A stretch of DNA of 64,000 nucleotides from Eutreptiella sp. 'Long Island Sound 2002' (GCA_964036045.1 OZ038401.1:32219897-32283896); one strand, 5' to 3'; shown: positions 49,099 through 61,144, numbered from the stretch's first letter. Notes: a model not told the origin generated them from the letters alone. Program-made: numbers and translations.

Positions 49099-51579
49099 CT
49101 GACCCTAAGGTAGCAGTCAATATTGCGAGGCCTCGCATTCCGAAACCCTCACGTCTCGACGGACAGAATGTACTGATACTTTGCAGTCTGTTTTTTCTTG
49201 TTTCTGAATGCTCTTAAGCTGTGTGTAATTGCAATGAATTACATTGTTTCATGTCTCGTAATGCGAGGCCTCGCAATATGAATAGGAAAATGGTGTCATT
49301 TTACAGCATTTTGGAAACCAGAGGCGTAAAAAGTGAATTTTGAAGGTGGGAGAAAAAAGCATGCAGAGGAGAACAACAAAAAGCAAGGTTTTCTAGTTCG
49401 AGAACCCCCAAAATGTGGTGCATTTTAGAGAAAAGTGGGTAAAATGGCGAAAATTGTGAAAGCTTTTTTGGATTAAAATCATGCATTTTCTTGGGCAATT
49501 GGGACAAAAAACTGAGTAGTCAAATTTTGTGGTAGAAAAAAGTAGGTAAATTGTGCAAATTACCCATACCAAATTTGCAAACACCCCGGTACAAAAGCGT
49601 ACCTGCTTCGGCCGCCTAAGTATTCATCTGGCGCCTATGAAAAGTGGCACCACGTGCATGCCGGATTTCAGGCCGGCACCAATGCCTACAACACTTTAGC
49701 GCGTCGAATTTTGAGATAACAACTGCAAAATTTTCGGAGTCTATAGCTTGGATCCATTCATTTGATAACTCTCAAATCCCTCAAACCCGTTCCGCCAACA
49801 ACAAACTTGGCCAATTTTCACGACTTCAGTCGCCGGATCTAGGCACACAAGAAATCCACCAATTTTTCAACGAGCAGACGGATTTTGAATGGTTGGGTAG
49901 TTAATTTGGGTCCCAATTGAGAGATCCAAGGGGTAAAATACAGAGAAAGTGAGGCCGTGTGGATGAAAATTGGCGCACCAAATTTCCGGAGGGACTTGAC
50001 AAAAGCAACACTCCCCCTCTGGTATGTGCAAACACTTGTTGTAAAGCACAGTCAAATGCAAAATGATGAAAAAACAATTTTACATACTGAAAAACCATAC
50101 ATTTATCATTTTAGATACCAAATTAATGCTATATGCACCCCCACTGCCGTAGATAATGACACCATACAATGGATATATCCTTTTACAAATGATGTGGGGC
50201 CACATTATTTGTACCATGAAACACCATCGTACCACTCTACCTACCCAACATCACTTTTTTGTGGAAGATTTTCAAAATTTATTGTGTGGTATACAAACCG
50301 GTGAATGATACACAAACTGGTGACTTTACCTTAGAAAGTTGGACGAATTCTCTTCATTTTAGAGGCCTTAATAAAGCACAAAGCATTCCCGCTCTCTTTC
50401 CCACCAACTCATATAACAAGAAGAGTACCAAGAGAATGGAACAGAAAAAAGAAAGACAAAAAGGAAAAACCAAACAAGCAGCACACTAAACACATGCACA
50501 CAAAACCCTATACCAGCAGAAGTAGCAAGAGGACAGAGAAGAACAAAGTATGCGAACGGTAGCAAGGAGAGAGGAATGCGGCGCGCACACAAACAACCAT
50601 GTTGCAGGAAGCGGCCGGAGGACAACCATTAAACAAATAACCCAAGCCAAACCAAACCAAACCAAAACAAACCAAACCATCATATCGCCGTGCTATGCCT
50701 CCAAACTTGCTCTTAGTGGTACATGTTGCCTAATCCAAAGCATGAAGTTGAAATAATATGACCCCCATGCCCTGGGCCACCACCAATGGGTTTAGGGCTC
50801 AATAATTGGATTCAGGAAAGCCATTCTTCAAAATGGTGTCATACTTTATAATCATTGAATTGGACATTTGAATTGGACGGGGATCGCTACAGACTTTGGA
50901 GCACCTTGTATTCAGCATACCTTTTGAGCTCACCCTAGTTGGACTGCCACCAAAAACAAAGACATCACAATGCCGCACTTGAATGCAAAAAGTTTGGTAG
51001 AGCACATTCTAGCTACAGCTTCGACAAGATATAGTGGTAAAATAGAAAAAGAAAATATTGTTGCTTGTTGCCTGGTGGCAGCAGGCCCAAGTAGTGCTGT
51101 AGGAGTGAGGCACATACCAATGCATGTGTGTGATCACAATTTATCATGTTCAAGATTTGTATTGCAGCCCATATTGTGGTTTAAACATGATGGTTTACAT
51201 TCCATTTTAGGGTAGCTTTACAACGCTATGAATTGGATGATGGCCCGCGTAGGTATCAAATTAGGGCATGTCAAATCAGCGCCAGCAGAACAAGAGGCTC
51301 CACGGCTGACCTAGGTTATGTTTGCTCACTGGTTGCCTGGCCATGACCCGTGCGTTCACGTGGCCATTGCCGATTAGATCGCTTAGATCGCAGGATGTGC
51401 CGCATGGTGTAATGCTACAGGGGCAGCGCACCTCACCTTTCCTGGGCTGTCAGCTCAGATGGTTTTAGCACCGATGTCAGTGAGACACTGCTGCCCAAAG
51501 GCTATGGCCGGCAAGTTAGACTGCGGTCTCTTTTTCCATACTTTTGGGTGGTTCTCCGCCAGCAGGGGTTCAGGCTCAC
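49099..51579. other. AT-richer flanking DNA, no recognisable gene
   Basis: Base composition shifts to AT-rich directly outside element C. Two modest plus-strand frames stand out: 49957-50304 (115 codons, rich in Tyr, Pro and Thr) and 50970-51215 (81 codons, starting MPHLNAKSLVEHILATASTR). Neither has a motif I recognise. CACTCCC- and CAAACCAAAC-type simple tracts occur near 50640-50690. Confidence 0.5.
49957..50304 (+). CDS. Unknown 115-codon frame
   Basis: An open frame in AT-rich DNA, where chance frames of this length are uncommon. From residue 60 on it has a run of aromatic residues (IQWIYPFTNDVGPHYLYHET). No start context, splice signals or known domain are evident. It could be an exon fragment of a mobile element. 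Confidence 0.2.
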   Translation: MWMKIGAPNFRRDLTKATLPLWYVQTLVVKHSQMQNDEKTILHTEKPYIYHFRYQINAICTPTAVDNDTIQWIYPFTNDVGPHYLYHETPSYHSTYPTSLFCGRFSKFIVWYTNR

Positions 51580-51905
51580 ACTCCCCCCCCGTTTTGTACT
51601 GAAAAACCCCCCGCTTTGTACTAAAAAAACCCCGTTTTGTACTAAAAAACCCCCCGTTTTGTACTAAAAGACCCCCCAAATTGTCCTGGAAAAAACCCCC
51701 CCTTTGTGCCAAAAAAACCCCTTTTTGTTCAAAAAAACCCCTCCGTTTTGTACTAAAAAAACCCCCGTTTTGTACTAGAAAACCCCCCGTTTTGTACTAA
51801 AAAAAACCCCCCTTTTGTACTAAAAAAACCCACCGTTTTGTACTAAAAAAATCCCCCCCTTTTGTACTAAAAAAAACCCCCTTTTGTACGAAAAAAACCC
51901 CCTTT
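51580..51905. repeat. Minisatellite of GTACTAAAA plus C runs
   Basis: About a dozen imperfect units of 20-24 bases, each with a core TTTTGTACTAAAAAA and a run of C. The core is nearly self-complementary through GTAC. Related arrays lie at 60260-60590 and, in the opposite orientation, at 60535-60590 and 61145-61240. Confidence 0.85.
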
Positions 51906-52473
51906 TCACCACATAAAAAAATTTACGTCCGCCAAACAGGAGAAGCCCCCTCTACCATGTCTCAAGCCCTGCCAAACGGGGTAATCTTTTTTTTAGATGC
52001 GAAATCTTTTTTTAGATGCGCTAAAATTTAAGAAAAGTGCTAAAATTTAAGTCAAAACAGCTAAAAAATGAGCATAAACAGCTAAAAAATGAGCAAAAAC
52101 ATCTTAAAAAAAAGATTTCGCATCTAAAAAGAAAAATTCTCTACTAGAAAATAAGATTCCAACGAAACCCAAAATCTGAAAAAAGTCATTCGCATGTTTA
52201 AAAACGTCAAAAAAAGCAGAATCTTTTTTTTTAGATGGCCAGGTAAAAAGTGAGATTTTGGTAAAACTAAAAGAACACAAAGCCAGGGGTGGGGAGGGGA
52301 GGCAGAAATGCAATTCCTAAGGGCACCCCACCGGACGAATCATCCACATTCCCGAGCGAACCCTGCAAAACAAGGCACAAAGCAAAAAACAGTAAAGAAT
52401 GCCAAGAAGATGTAATGGGATTGAGTTGCAGCGCATGCGGACGTGGACTCTGTAGATTATAGGTCGCGCGCGT
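51906..52473. other. AT-rich tracts with A/T runs, no gene seen
   Basis: Contains repeated AATCTTTTTTTAGATGCG units and the inverse TCGCATCTAAAA (51985-52140), so the segment can fold back on itself. A related motif recurs at 55935-56095. Confidence 0.6.
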
Positions 52474-52749
52474 GTGCGTAGTATGCAAGATTTGTTACGA
52501 GATTGCTTGTATGTTTCACAGACATTGTATTATAAAAAAGCATTGTGTGTTATTATCTCATTTTGTAGATATGATGTAGACCCGGACAAAGGATTTGTCG
52601 ATCTGGGTCATAATCAGTCATCCTCTTGGTGTACTTGTGGGATTGGGGTATACGGAGGTATGGCCGGTTACACAAGACCGGAGCAGATGGCTGAGCACTT
52701 GCAGAACGTGCTGTTGCAGTACACACTACATTACGTGAAGATGATGTAA
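52474..52749 (+). CDS. Unknown 91-codon frame ending in the 1-kb repeat
   Basis: The second half reads YDVDPDKGFVDLGHNQSSSW followed by CTCGIGVYGG and looks protein-like, with no low complexity. It is not part of the later repeat units, whose left border cuts its last codons. No family is recognised, and it may be an exon of a lost gene. Confidence 0.25.
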   Translation: MRSMQDLLRDCLYVSQTLYYKKALCVIISFCRYDVDPDKGFVDLGHNQSSSWCTCGIGVYGGMAGYTRPEQMAEHLQNVLLQYTLHYVKMM

Positions 52750-54989
52750 CCCACTTGATGGCGTCGGGACATGCTGCTGTGCAAATGATGCACAAGACAC
52801 CTTCTTTGTGGAGAAGGGCTAAAATGCCGTGGATTTTTGGAAATGCCAAACAAATACAGAACCAGCATCCCTCCCTGTGTGCACCTTGGTCCGTCCATGT
52901 TGACCGCCATCTGAAGATATTTGGAACGAGCAAAACTTGAGCATGAAATTATGGGCAAAATTGTGCACAGCCAGGCCAGGTGCAAGTGGAGAATCAGTTG
53001 CGCCACACAGCAAATTGCCGAACAGCATAAAAGTGCCTACCCAATTCTGAACCGCATGCCACCACGGGCCCACAACCCACAGCATTCCACGCCCAAACGG
53101 GCTTTGGTTGGTGGGTGCAGATGCTGTAAACTGGCCCATACATTGACATGCACACTATGGCCAGTCGCATGTCAAGGAGCCATGGCCGTACATGCGGTTC
53201 ACAGCGGTGCAGGAACAACCTGAAATTCCGAAACACGAAGCATTCTGCGAAATACATAGAGAAATGTATTGCCTTGGATGCAACAGACACAGTTGCACAG
53301 CCAGGCCAGGTGCAAGTGGAGAATCAGTTGTGCCACACAGCAAACTGCCGAACAGCATAAAAGTGCCTACCCCATTCTGAACCGCATGCCACCACTGGCT
53401 CACAGTTCACAGCAATCCACGCCCAAATGGGCTTTGGTTTCTGGGTGCAGATGCTGTAAACTGGCCCATACATTGACATGCACACTGTGGCCAGTCGCAT
53501 GTCAAGGAGCCATGGTTGGGCAGTGTGTGGTCGTGCACTTTCCCCTAACATCGGCACCCAATTCAGCGAAAGTGAGCAAAATGTCCTGCCATGAGTACAA
53601 AGGATAAAGCGGCAGTACCCCACAACACAGTCACCCACACAACAACACAATGAGCCGTAACGAAAAATTTTGGGTTGACCAAGTGACCCCCCCCCCCCCC
53701 CGAGGAACGACAAGGGGTGGGGAACGACAAGGGGTGGGGGGGTACATGAAGATGATGTAACCCACTTGATGGCGTCGGGACATGCTGCTGTGCAAATGAT
53801 GCACAAGACACCTTCTTTGTGGAGAAGGGCTAAAATGCCGTGGATTTTTGGAAATGCCAAACAAATACAGAACCAGCATCCCTCCCTGTGTGCACCTTGG
53901 TCCGTCCATGTTGACCGCCATCTGAAGATATTTGGAACGAGCAAAACTTGAGCATGAAATTATGGGCAAAATTGTGCACAGCCAGGCCAGGTGCAAGTGG
54001 AGAATCAGTTGCGCCACACAGCAAATTGCCGAACAGCATAAAAGTGCCTACCCAATTCTGAACCGCATGCCACCACGGGCCCACAACCCACAGCATTCCA
54101 CGCCCAAACGGGCTTTGGTTTCTGGGTGCAGATGCTGTAAACTGGCCCATACATTGACATGCACACTATGGCCAGTCGCATGTCAAGGAGCCATGGCCGT
54201 ACATGCGGTTCACAGCGGTGCAGGAACAACCTGAAATTCCGAAACACGAAGCATTCTGCGAAATACATAGAGAAATGTATTGCCTTGGATGCAACAGACA
54301 CAGTTGCACAGCCAGGCCAGGTGCAAGTGGAGAATCAGTTGTGCCACACAGCAAACTGCCGAACAGCATAAAAGTGCGTACCCCATTCTGAACCGCATGC
54401 CACCACTGGCTCACAGTTCACAGCAATCCACGCCCAAATGGGCTTTGGTTTCTGGGTGCAGATGCTGTAAACTGGCCCATACATTGACATGCACACTGTG
54501 GCCAGTCGCATGTCAAGGAGCCATGGTTGGGCAGTGTGTGGTCGTGCACTTTCCCCTAACATCGGCACCCAATTCAGCGAAAGTGAGCAAAATGTCCTGC
54601 CATGAGTACAAAGGATAAAGCGGCAGTACCCCACAACACAGTCACCCACACAACAACACAATGAGCCGTAACGAAAAATTTTGGGTTGACCAAGTGACCC
54701 CCCCCCCCCCCGAGGAACGACAAGGGGTGGGGAACGACAAGGGGTGGGGGGGTACATGAAGATGATGTAACCCACTTGATGGCGTCGGGACATGCTGCTG
54801 TGCAAATGATGCACAAGACACCTTCTTTGTGGAGAAGGGCTAAAATGCCGTGGATTTTTGGAAATGCCAAACAAATACAGAACCAGCATCCCTCCCTGTG
54901 TGCACCTTGGTCCGTCCATGTTGACCGCCATCTGAAGATATTTGGAACGAGCAAAACTTGAGCATGAAATTATGGGCAAAATTGTGCAC
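52735..54989. repeat. 1,011-bp tandem repeat, about 2.2 copies, each with an internal duplication
   Basis: Unit starts are marked by CCACTTGATGGCGTCGGGAC at 52751, 53762 and 54772 (spacing 1,011 and 1,010). Copies 1 and 2 differ in the middle junction, while copies 2 and 3 share a C-run/GGGGTGGGG block before each start (53690-53740 and 54699-54750). Inside each full unit a stretch of about 225 bp (from CAGCCAGGCCAGGTGCAAGT) occurs twice, 329 bp apart and diverged. Third copy breaks at about 54989. Frames on both strands are preserved only because of the repeat identity. Confidence 0.92.
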
Positions 54990-55934
54990 CCACTGAGTAG
55001 TGCTTGAAAACAAACTCTACGAGGCAATGCCACTCGGCTTTGTGCACCGAATAATGCCTCTCAACAAAGTTTGAGCAAGGAAACTGAACGTTGGGACTGA
55101 CTGGGCAGACAGCAAAATCTGCAAAAAATGAGCATATGATGCAGGAACGGATGTGTTGAATGCAGGGTTCTCAGGAGTTGATCACTATGGCTGGCAGACA
55201 CTGCAGCACAGTTGCATCTGCCCCACAAACACACTTGTTAGGCATGGGTTGTAAACACTGGAGTGAAAGGGGGGCAATCAGTGCAGCAAATTGTGAAGCA
55301 TGGGTGTGAAAGGCAAGAAGGAAAGGGGGACAGGGGGGTAGGAGTGAGACATTTGTTGCAGCTACCAGCATGTAGTCCCTTCCTCGATCTTGAGACGTCG
55401 GTTCCGCTGAGACTTGAAATTGTGCCCCTGGGCTCTGGCCAACATGGTTGAGTGCCCTACTTTACAAAATCCAGGCATTCCCTATGATCCGTTCAAATGA
55501 CCTCTCTGCATAGGTCCCCCAGCGAAGGAAAACCCCTGTTCTCTGAGCAGATGAAATTGTGCACATGGGCTCTGGCCAAGGTGGCTGAGTACCCTACAGT
55601 ACAACATTCAGACATTACCTGTGATCCTCTCTGATGAACTCTCTGCATAGGTCCCCCAGCTCCAAAGAGACACCCCTGTTGTGAAACACAAGTTCTGCGT
55701 AATGCACCCAAGACCTTCCACATTCATGACATCCCTGCAAAGGGTACCTCCTCACCGCATGCAGCAGGCAACAAGGAAAGAGGGCCACTGGGTGCATATT
55801 AGGTCAGTCCCGAAACCCAGGTTTCCCTACTGTATGAAGTTGTGAACATGGGCAGGGGTTGGCTTGATGCAGTAGCACTCCTTGTAACCCCCCCCCCCGG
55901 TGCAACTTTTTGAGACATACATGATGATTGTGTA
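54990..55934. other. Flanking DNA with degenerate 125-130 bp tandem units
   Basis: CTCTCTGCATAGGTCCCCCAG occurs at about 55500 and 55637, and ATTGTGC...GGGCTCTGGCCAA at about 55422 and 55554. This defines at least two diverged units of roughly 130 bases between 55416 and 55690. No gene is seen. Confidence 0.65.
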
Positions 55935-56060
55935 AAAATCTTTTTTTTAGCGCGGAATCTTTTTTTTTAGCACGGAATCTTTTTTTTTAGCGCGGAATCT
56001 TTTTTTTAGCGCGGAATTTTTTTTTTTAGCGCGAAATCTTTTTTTTTATGCTAAAGAAAA
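55935..56060. repeat. T-run/GCGCGG minisatellite
   Basis: Five to six units of 18-21 bases, each a run of seven or more T followed by AGCGCGGAATC (AGCACGG in one). Followed by the inverted form AAATAAGATTTCGC. Confidence 0.85.
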
Positions 56061-56763
56061 AGATAAGTGCTAAAAAATAAGATTTCGCATCTAAACAAAA
56101 AGCTTGGACCCTGCCAAACCCGCACACCCTTCCCCACGTCCTTTTGGCGTGAAAACTGTCCATTGCAGCTACTTGCTTCCTCCTTTATGGCACCGTGTGC
56201 TCCTGCATTGCTGTATTGGGCCCCAGCTCAGCCCTCTACAGACCCCCACCCCCAAAAAGAAAACTGCCACATCCTGCAGGCAATATGAATGCAAAACGGC
56301 ACGTAAGCATGTACTAAAGCTGAAATGCACCTCACCACTGACATTTGATTGTACAATTCTTCTGTCCCTTCACATAATGGCCCCACAGAAGTCCAGTAGC
56401 AGATCTGACACTGGATACTGATCACTGACTCTGTAAGCATATAATGAAGCTTTTTTGCAATCAGTGTCCACTTTAAGGCCCACAACGGGCCGCAGCAAGA
56501 TGTTCAGGAGTAACGAGGTGTATGTACACCAGTGGGCTGTATGGGATGCCTGAGCTGATTGGGTCAGGCGGGGGGGTACAGGGCAACAGGGTAAGGGGGA
56601 ATCTTTGCACCGCGCGCGCACTGTGCGCTACTTTTAGACTATGTTCCCCCCGAAGAGCCCCCAAGCAAACCCCTTGGAAACGCCCTTAGAATTAGGTGAC
56701 CCAAACTGCCCTAGCTCAAGAAAGTTGCAAACTACCTTCCCTTCACATAACACACATCATGCA

Positions 56764-56850
56764 CAACTGGAAAAGCCATGAACCGTGGCAGGAACTCGCA
56801 CGCCGTTGGAGCGGGTGTAGAACACCCGATCGCCAAGACTCAAATCCATG
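56764..56850 (-). pseudogene. Recurrent module, copy 1
   Basis: The minus-strand reading from ATG 56850 gives MDLSLGDRVFYTRSNGVRVP and then AxV. The pattern GDRVFYxRSxGxRVPAxVxG is shared with copies at 57738-57949, 60725-60906 and 62105-62215. The alternating hydrophobic pattern would suit a small SH3/Tudor-like barrel. The family is not identified. Confidence 0.35.
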
Positions 56851-57737
56851 AAGAAAGTGTGTCTAAGAAAAGAGGAGGGGGGTATGAAGTCCTGTAGCAT
56901 ATGTGCAAGCACGATAGATCAATGTGTGCACACGAGCATTGCGCCTTGCCATGCCTTGACACAACCATGCTACGCCTTGCCATGCCTTGACACAAACATG
57001 CTACACCTTGCAAAACCTCTGCTAGGGGTCACCATGATGCCCCTAGGGGCCCCTAGTATCTCAAAGTATGGGTCTCTAGTACGGCCAGATGCCCAAATAG
57101 TTGCACTGCGCGCGCACTGCGCTTGAGGCTCCCCCTAATGAGGCCTCGGTCAGAGCAGGGAGGATGCCCTGTGGGTTGCTGCCTGCTGTGACGTGTCCCG
57201 CTGTGCTGCATGATTATGGGAGAGAGGTGAGGGGCGGGGGAGGAATTCGCAGGCCCTGTGGGGCCATTCCAGATGTATGGCCTGGCGTGAATGTGGATTG
57301 GTGTTGAAGTGAGAAGGAGCATGTGGCTGGGGGGAAGGTGCAGTTTTCAGAGGGGGGGGGGGAGCGGGTGCTGCTCCTGGTGCCCTATGGGGGTGTTGTC
57401 GCACGGTGCGCGCACGGTGCGGGCCTTTTCCGGTGTTTCCGGGGATTTTACCCAGTGGAGAGGCCCACAAAAACCACTCTGGCGGGTGTTCCCAAATGCT
57501 TGTGGATGATCACCAAAGGCCTTTGGGTGATATCTGGTGTTTCATTCTGCCTTGCAGGGCTTTTTTTGTTACTTCCTGGTGGGTCTAATGGTTTTCATAC
57601 GTCCAAGTGTCCCTAATTCTGCCCCTGTTGGCCCCTGCTGGTACACCAGGAATTTTTCTTTTTTAGTCTGATGGTTGCCATATGTCCCAGTGTCCTCATG
57701 GCGTTGTGGTGGAGATAATGAGGGTGATGGGGAAGCG

Positions 57738-57949
57738 CTCCTGATCTGGAACTCAATGCGGTGAAGTGCAGCGGCCTCATGAACAACTACTTTGCCACCA
57801 ACTTCATATTGGATCCGCAAAAAGTCCCCGGGCTGCGGTGAAGAACCCAACACAATTGCCGGGACTCGATCACCCGTACTTGCGCGATTGTAGAAGACAT
57901 CCGTACCAGGGGTGACCCAGGACAAAGACATGATAAATCTGAGCTGCAA
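57738..57949 (-). pseudogene. Recurrent module, copy 2
   Basis: From an internal ATG the minus strand reads MSLSWVTPGTDVFYNRASTG, then DRVPAIVLGSS, a GDFLRIQYEVGGKVVVHEA stretch and IEFQIRSASPSPS. The longest copy of the module. It lies in a 160-codon frame (57569-58051). Flanked upstream by the GCGCGCAC palindromic motif. Confidence 0.35.
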
Positions 57950-58375
57950 TGGGGGACAAACACTGCCTGTGACAATGAATATATCGAAACTTTGCACGGT
58001 GCGCGCACGGTGCGTGCAACTCCCTCTATGGTGGCGTTCCCTGAGCGTCAACTGTTGGAACTATAGGGGGGGGGGGGGCATACCTGTGGGGGGGCGGGGG
58101 TGTGTGCTGGCAGACGTCCGTAGGGCTGGGCGTGTGTCGTGTGTACAAGTAGGCACTTGAGGAAGCGAATCGGCTATGGAACCTTTAGGTCGCATAGGGC
58201 CAGGAGTTGCTGAGATGAGAGCAGTGGTAGGCGCAGGGATCCCGACAGAAACGGGGGGCTGTGGCTACATAATTGATGAGCACGCAGCGGTGGACCGGCT
58301 GGTGTTTGGCATTGATGGCAAGGACAGTCGCAAGGGGGGGGGGGGGGGGGGGGCTGTCGGAGTTTGCACTGACTG

Positions 58376-58850
58376 GAACAGGCATCAAACTTCATCTGGA
58401 CTGATTGTCGCACTTGCACGCTGGCATTAGAGGTTTAAGAGCGGAGCTGGCGATCTGGATTCTGATTGACTGTATCGCCCCTTTAGTTCTGGCATTGATG
58501 CAGGCAAAAACTGGGTGTACCGACAGGCATCAAACCTCTGGACTGCCCTGCAGATGTACACGTATGCACTGGAGGCTCCAGCAGTGAGGATCTGGTAATC
58601 CGGTTCGTAATAGCAGGCATCATGCCTCACGTGGACTGTACCGCATCTGTACATGGGACAGGCATCAAACTGCATCTGGACTAATGTTCACACATGCACG
58701 CTGGCATTAGATTTCATAGCGGAGCTGGCGATCTGGATTCTGATTGATTGTGATGCTCCCTCAGTTCTGGCTTTGATGCAGGCAACAAACTGGGTGTAAC
58801 GACAGGCATCAAATCTCTGGACTGCCCTGCAGATGTACACGTGCATGTTT
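58376..58850. repeat. Tandem duplication of about 280 bp
   Basis: GACAGGCATCAAAC...CTGGACT, CACGCTGGCATTAGA, GCGGAGCTGGCGATCTGGAT and GACTGCCCTGCAGATGTACA recur in the same order in 58376-58560 and 58656-58843, with scattered changes. A G-run (58336-58355) precedes the first unit. Confidence 0.85.
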
Positions 58851-59348
58851 TTCCGGGTGCTCAGCTCTGTGTCTGTGCTCCCTACCGCACCCCCCCCCCC
58901 TCCTCTACCACACCCATCTGTATGCAGGTATGTGGGTATTTGAGGCATATTTGCATACCCAAAACAGCCACCTCCTGCGGGCATTGTGCATTGGGAACAC
59001 CCCCAAAGAGGGCACCCCTCCCCCATGTAAGGATCTCAGATGGGGTCGCCCCGGCAAACAGGATTTTTCAGGCCCCCAGCTTTGGAGTCATTTCTGTCTA
59101 GATCCCCCACATCCTCACCCAACCCCCACCCCCCGGATAACACTACTGGTGCACAGAATCTTGGTGGTGCACACTGCTATTGAAACACAGTTCCTGAGAA
59201 ACGCCTGAAGATTAGCCACTCCTCCTAACTGCTGCCTAGAAACGTCTCCCTCGCCTAAAACATTGCAATAGGGAGGGGGGAAATGATTGGCAATTTGTCT
59301 TCAGGGGCCAATCAGGTGGCCCAGCAGGGGGGGGGGGGGGTTGTCTAC
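58851..59348. other. Flanking DNA, no gene seen
   Basis: C runs (58889-58901, 59121-59134) and a G run (59328-59340). The open frames are short and overlap on both strands without a recognisable motif. Confidence 0.5.
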
Positions 59349-59735
59349 ATAATGAAGCTGTCTCATATAATCAAATGAGACACTGGCATAAAGATCTGAC
59401 TGAAACATGATCACTGCTCAAGGTATGCGCACAGAAATGACAGACCTGACTGAACATGAACACTGCTCTCAGCTAAAAATTATAGCAGAAGTCTGGTAGC
59501 ACGATTTGACACATAAAAAATGATGACCTGATTCTGCACGCATATAATGAACCTGTCCCAAATAATCAAATGAGACACTGGCATAAAGAGCTGACTGCAT
59601 CATGATCACTGCTCAAGGTATGTGCACAGAACCGGCAGACCTGACTGAACATGAACACTGCTCTCAGCTAAAAATTATAGCAGAAGTCTGGTAGCAGATT
59701 TGACACATAAAAAATGATGACCTGATGCTACAAGC
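59349..59735. repeat. Tandem duplication, 195-bp unit, two copies
   Basis: ATAATGAAGCTGTCTCATAT at 59349 and ATAATGAACCTGTCCCAAAT at 59544 begin two units that match almost throughout (ending near GATTTGACACATAAAAAATG). The second unit ends near 59735. Confidence 0.88.
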
Positions 59736-60259
59736 AAGTTTTTCCCTAACCAAAGCCTTGAGAAAGCCGAAGCAGGAGGGGTTGCCGGCAGGGGAGGGAC
59801 CGAGAGGCTCGTAGGGGTGCCTAATCTTTTAGGTAGGACAATGTACCCCTCAGCCTCGCTCTCCTTGACTCTCTGGTGCCTGGGCGTCCTCTTGGGCCCC
59901 CCACATCCGGCGAAGAACCCCTTGCACCCCACCCAGGCAGAGGGGTAGACCGTAGACGGTAGACAATGGAAAAATTGGGTCCCCCACACTAAACGGGGGA
60001 CCCCACTGAAATCTGGGGGTGTGAAGCAAAGCAGAATGCCCCTCCAGGCAGACACACAAAGAATGCAAAACACATACACAGAGCAATGTGAAGCAAAACA
60101 CTGAATGTACAATCACATGTGCTTCCATGACCCTGCATCGCCTCTCCTACCTTCATACCGGTAATGGAAATGGGGCAAGCCCCCCCCCCCACATCCCCAC
60201 GGGTGTTCTACGTGCAGCACAACATATAGACAACCTGTCTTCCGGGACTGAGATTCAGG
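59736..60259. other. Flanking DNA, no gene seen
   Basis: A 145-codon minus-strand frame (59675-60112) starts inside the 195-bp duplication and is not convincing as a gene. The repeated TAGACNGTAGAC near 59949 and a C run (60181-60190) are the only structures. Confidence 0.5.
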
Positions 60260-60590
60260 GCTCACATTGCCCCGAAAATACCCCGAAATGTACTAAAAAG
60301 CCCCCCAAAACGTACTACAAAACCCCCGGAAATGTACTAAAAGATCCCCTGAAATGCACAAAACCCCCCCCAAAAAATGTACTAAAACACCCCCCTAAAT
60401 GTACTAAAAAACCCCCCTAAATGTACTAAAAAAACACCACAAAATGTACTAAACCCCCCCCCCCCGAAATGTACTAAAAAACCCCCCGAAATGTACTAAA
60501 AAACGCCCCGCCCAAACCCCCCCAATTGTACTAAAACCCCCCGGGGGGTTTTTTAGTATAATTGGGGGGTTTTTTTAGTACCCCCCCTCC
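60260..60590. repeat. GTACTAAAA minisatellite with an inverted end
   Basis: About ten units of C-run plus GAAATGTACTAAAA (60280-60535), then the reverse orientation GGGGGTTTTTTAGTA (60540-60580). The head-to-head arrangement gives a long inverted repeat. Same core as 51580-51905. Confidence 0.85.
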
Positions 60591-60591
60591 C

Positions 60592-60700
60592 CCTTGCGCA
60601 AGCACGGCCGCGGTCCCAAAAGTCAGGTCAAAACGGCGGTTCAACGCCCACCCCGTGCTTAGACAAGGCCGTGCATGCGCGCGACACACGTGACAGCAAA
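60592..60700. repeat. GC-rich hairpin repeat, copy 1
   Basis: TGCGCAAGCACGGCC (about 60594) and GGCCGTGCATGCGCG (about 60669) form an imperfect stem. The loop contains AACGGCGGTTCAACGCCCAC. The right half recurs at 61085-61145 and a diverged whole copy at 61878-61960 (GCGCAAGCACC / GGTGCTTGCGC). Each copy sits beside a G or C run. Confidence 0.7.
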
Positions 60701-60724
60701 CGTGTGGGGGAGCCCTTAGATGGG

Positions 60725-60906
60725 GATGGCGAGGGGCTGCGAATGGGGAAGAGCACTTGATCAAAAGCGGCATTATGCTCAATCTCCTTCCCATTCCGCA
60801 TGTACATCAAATGGATGTAGTTGTCCCCATGACGAGAGGGACCAAAAATATTGGCAGACACATGTTCCCCAGTGCTCTGAACGTTCAGCCATGCCGGGAA
60901 TAACAT
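60725..60906 (-). pseudogene. Recurrent module, copy 3
   Basis: The minus strand from 60906 reads MLFPAWLNVQSTGEHVSANI, then FGPSRHGDN, a MRNGKEIEHNAAF stretch and FPIRSPSPSPS. The order STGxxV, a G-D loop, GKxxxHxAA and IRSxSPSPS matches copy 2. Divergence is high and no complete gene is visible. Confidence 0.35.
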
Positions 60907-61144
60907 TGTTAGCCATGGCTGAAAATCACATCAGAACAAACCGCATGGGTTTGCAATGTGTGGTACAATGTTATCATGAACACAATGCACTATCACAAAC
61001 ACGACTGAGCCCCTCTTTCCCTGTGGAAACACTCTACAAACACCCAATCCTCCATTCTGGACCACAAAAACAGCGGTCCCAAAATTTCCTCAAAACAGCG
61101 GTTCAACACCCACCCCGTGCTTAGACAAGGCCGTGCATGCGCAA

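Larger units (their letters stand above)
56061..58375. other. Flanking DNA with GC-rich palindromic motifs
   Basis: A motif of the form GCACNGYGCGCGCACNGYGC occurs at 56605-56628, 57101-57122, 57401-57421 and 57992-58014. G runs (57351-57362 and 58066-58078) and a CTTGCCATGCCTTGACACAA direct repeat (about 56944 and 56976) are also present. Apart from the module copies at 56764 and 57738 I see no gene. Confidence 0.6.

Noticed and set aside
51580-51905. C-run arrays as telomeric repeat
   Set aside because: The unit contains GTACTAAAA and is irregular. It does not fit TTTAGGG, TTTTAGGG or other telomere types.
52921-54618. Repeated 100- to 112-codon frames in the 1,011-bp array as a gene family
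   Set aside because: Differences between the diverged internal copies mostly change the amino acid, and both strands are open, so there is no sign of selection.
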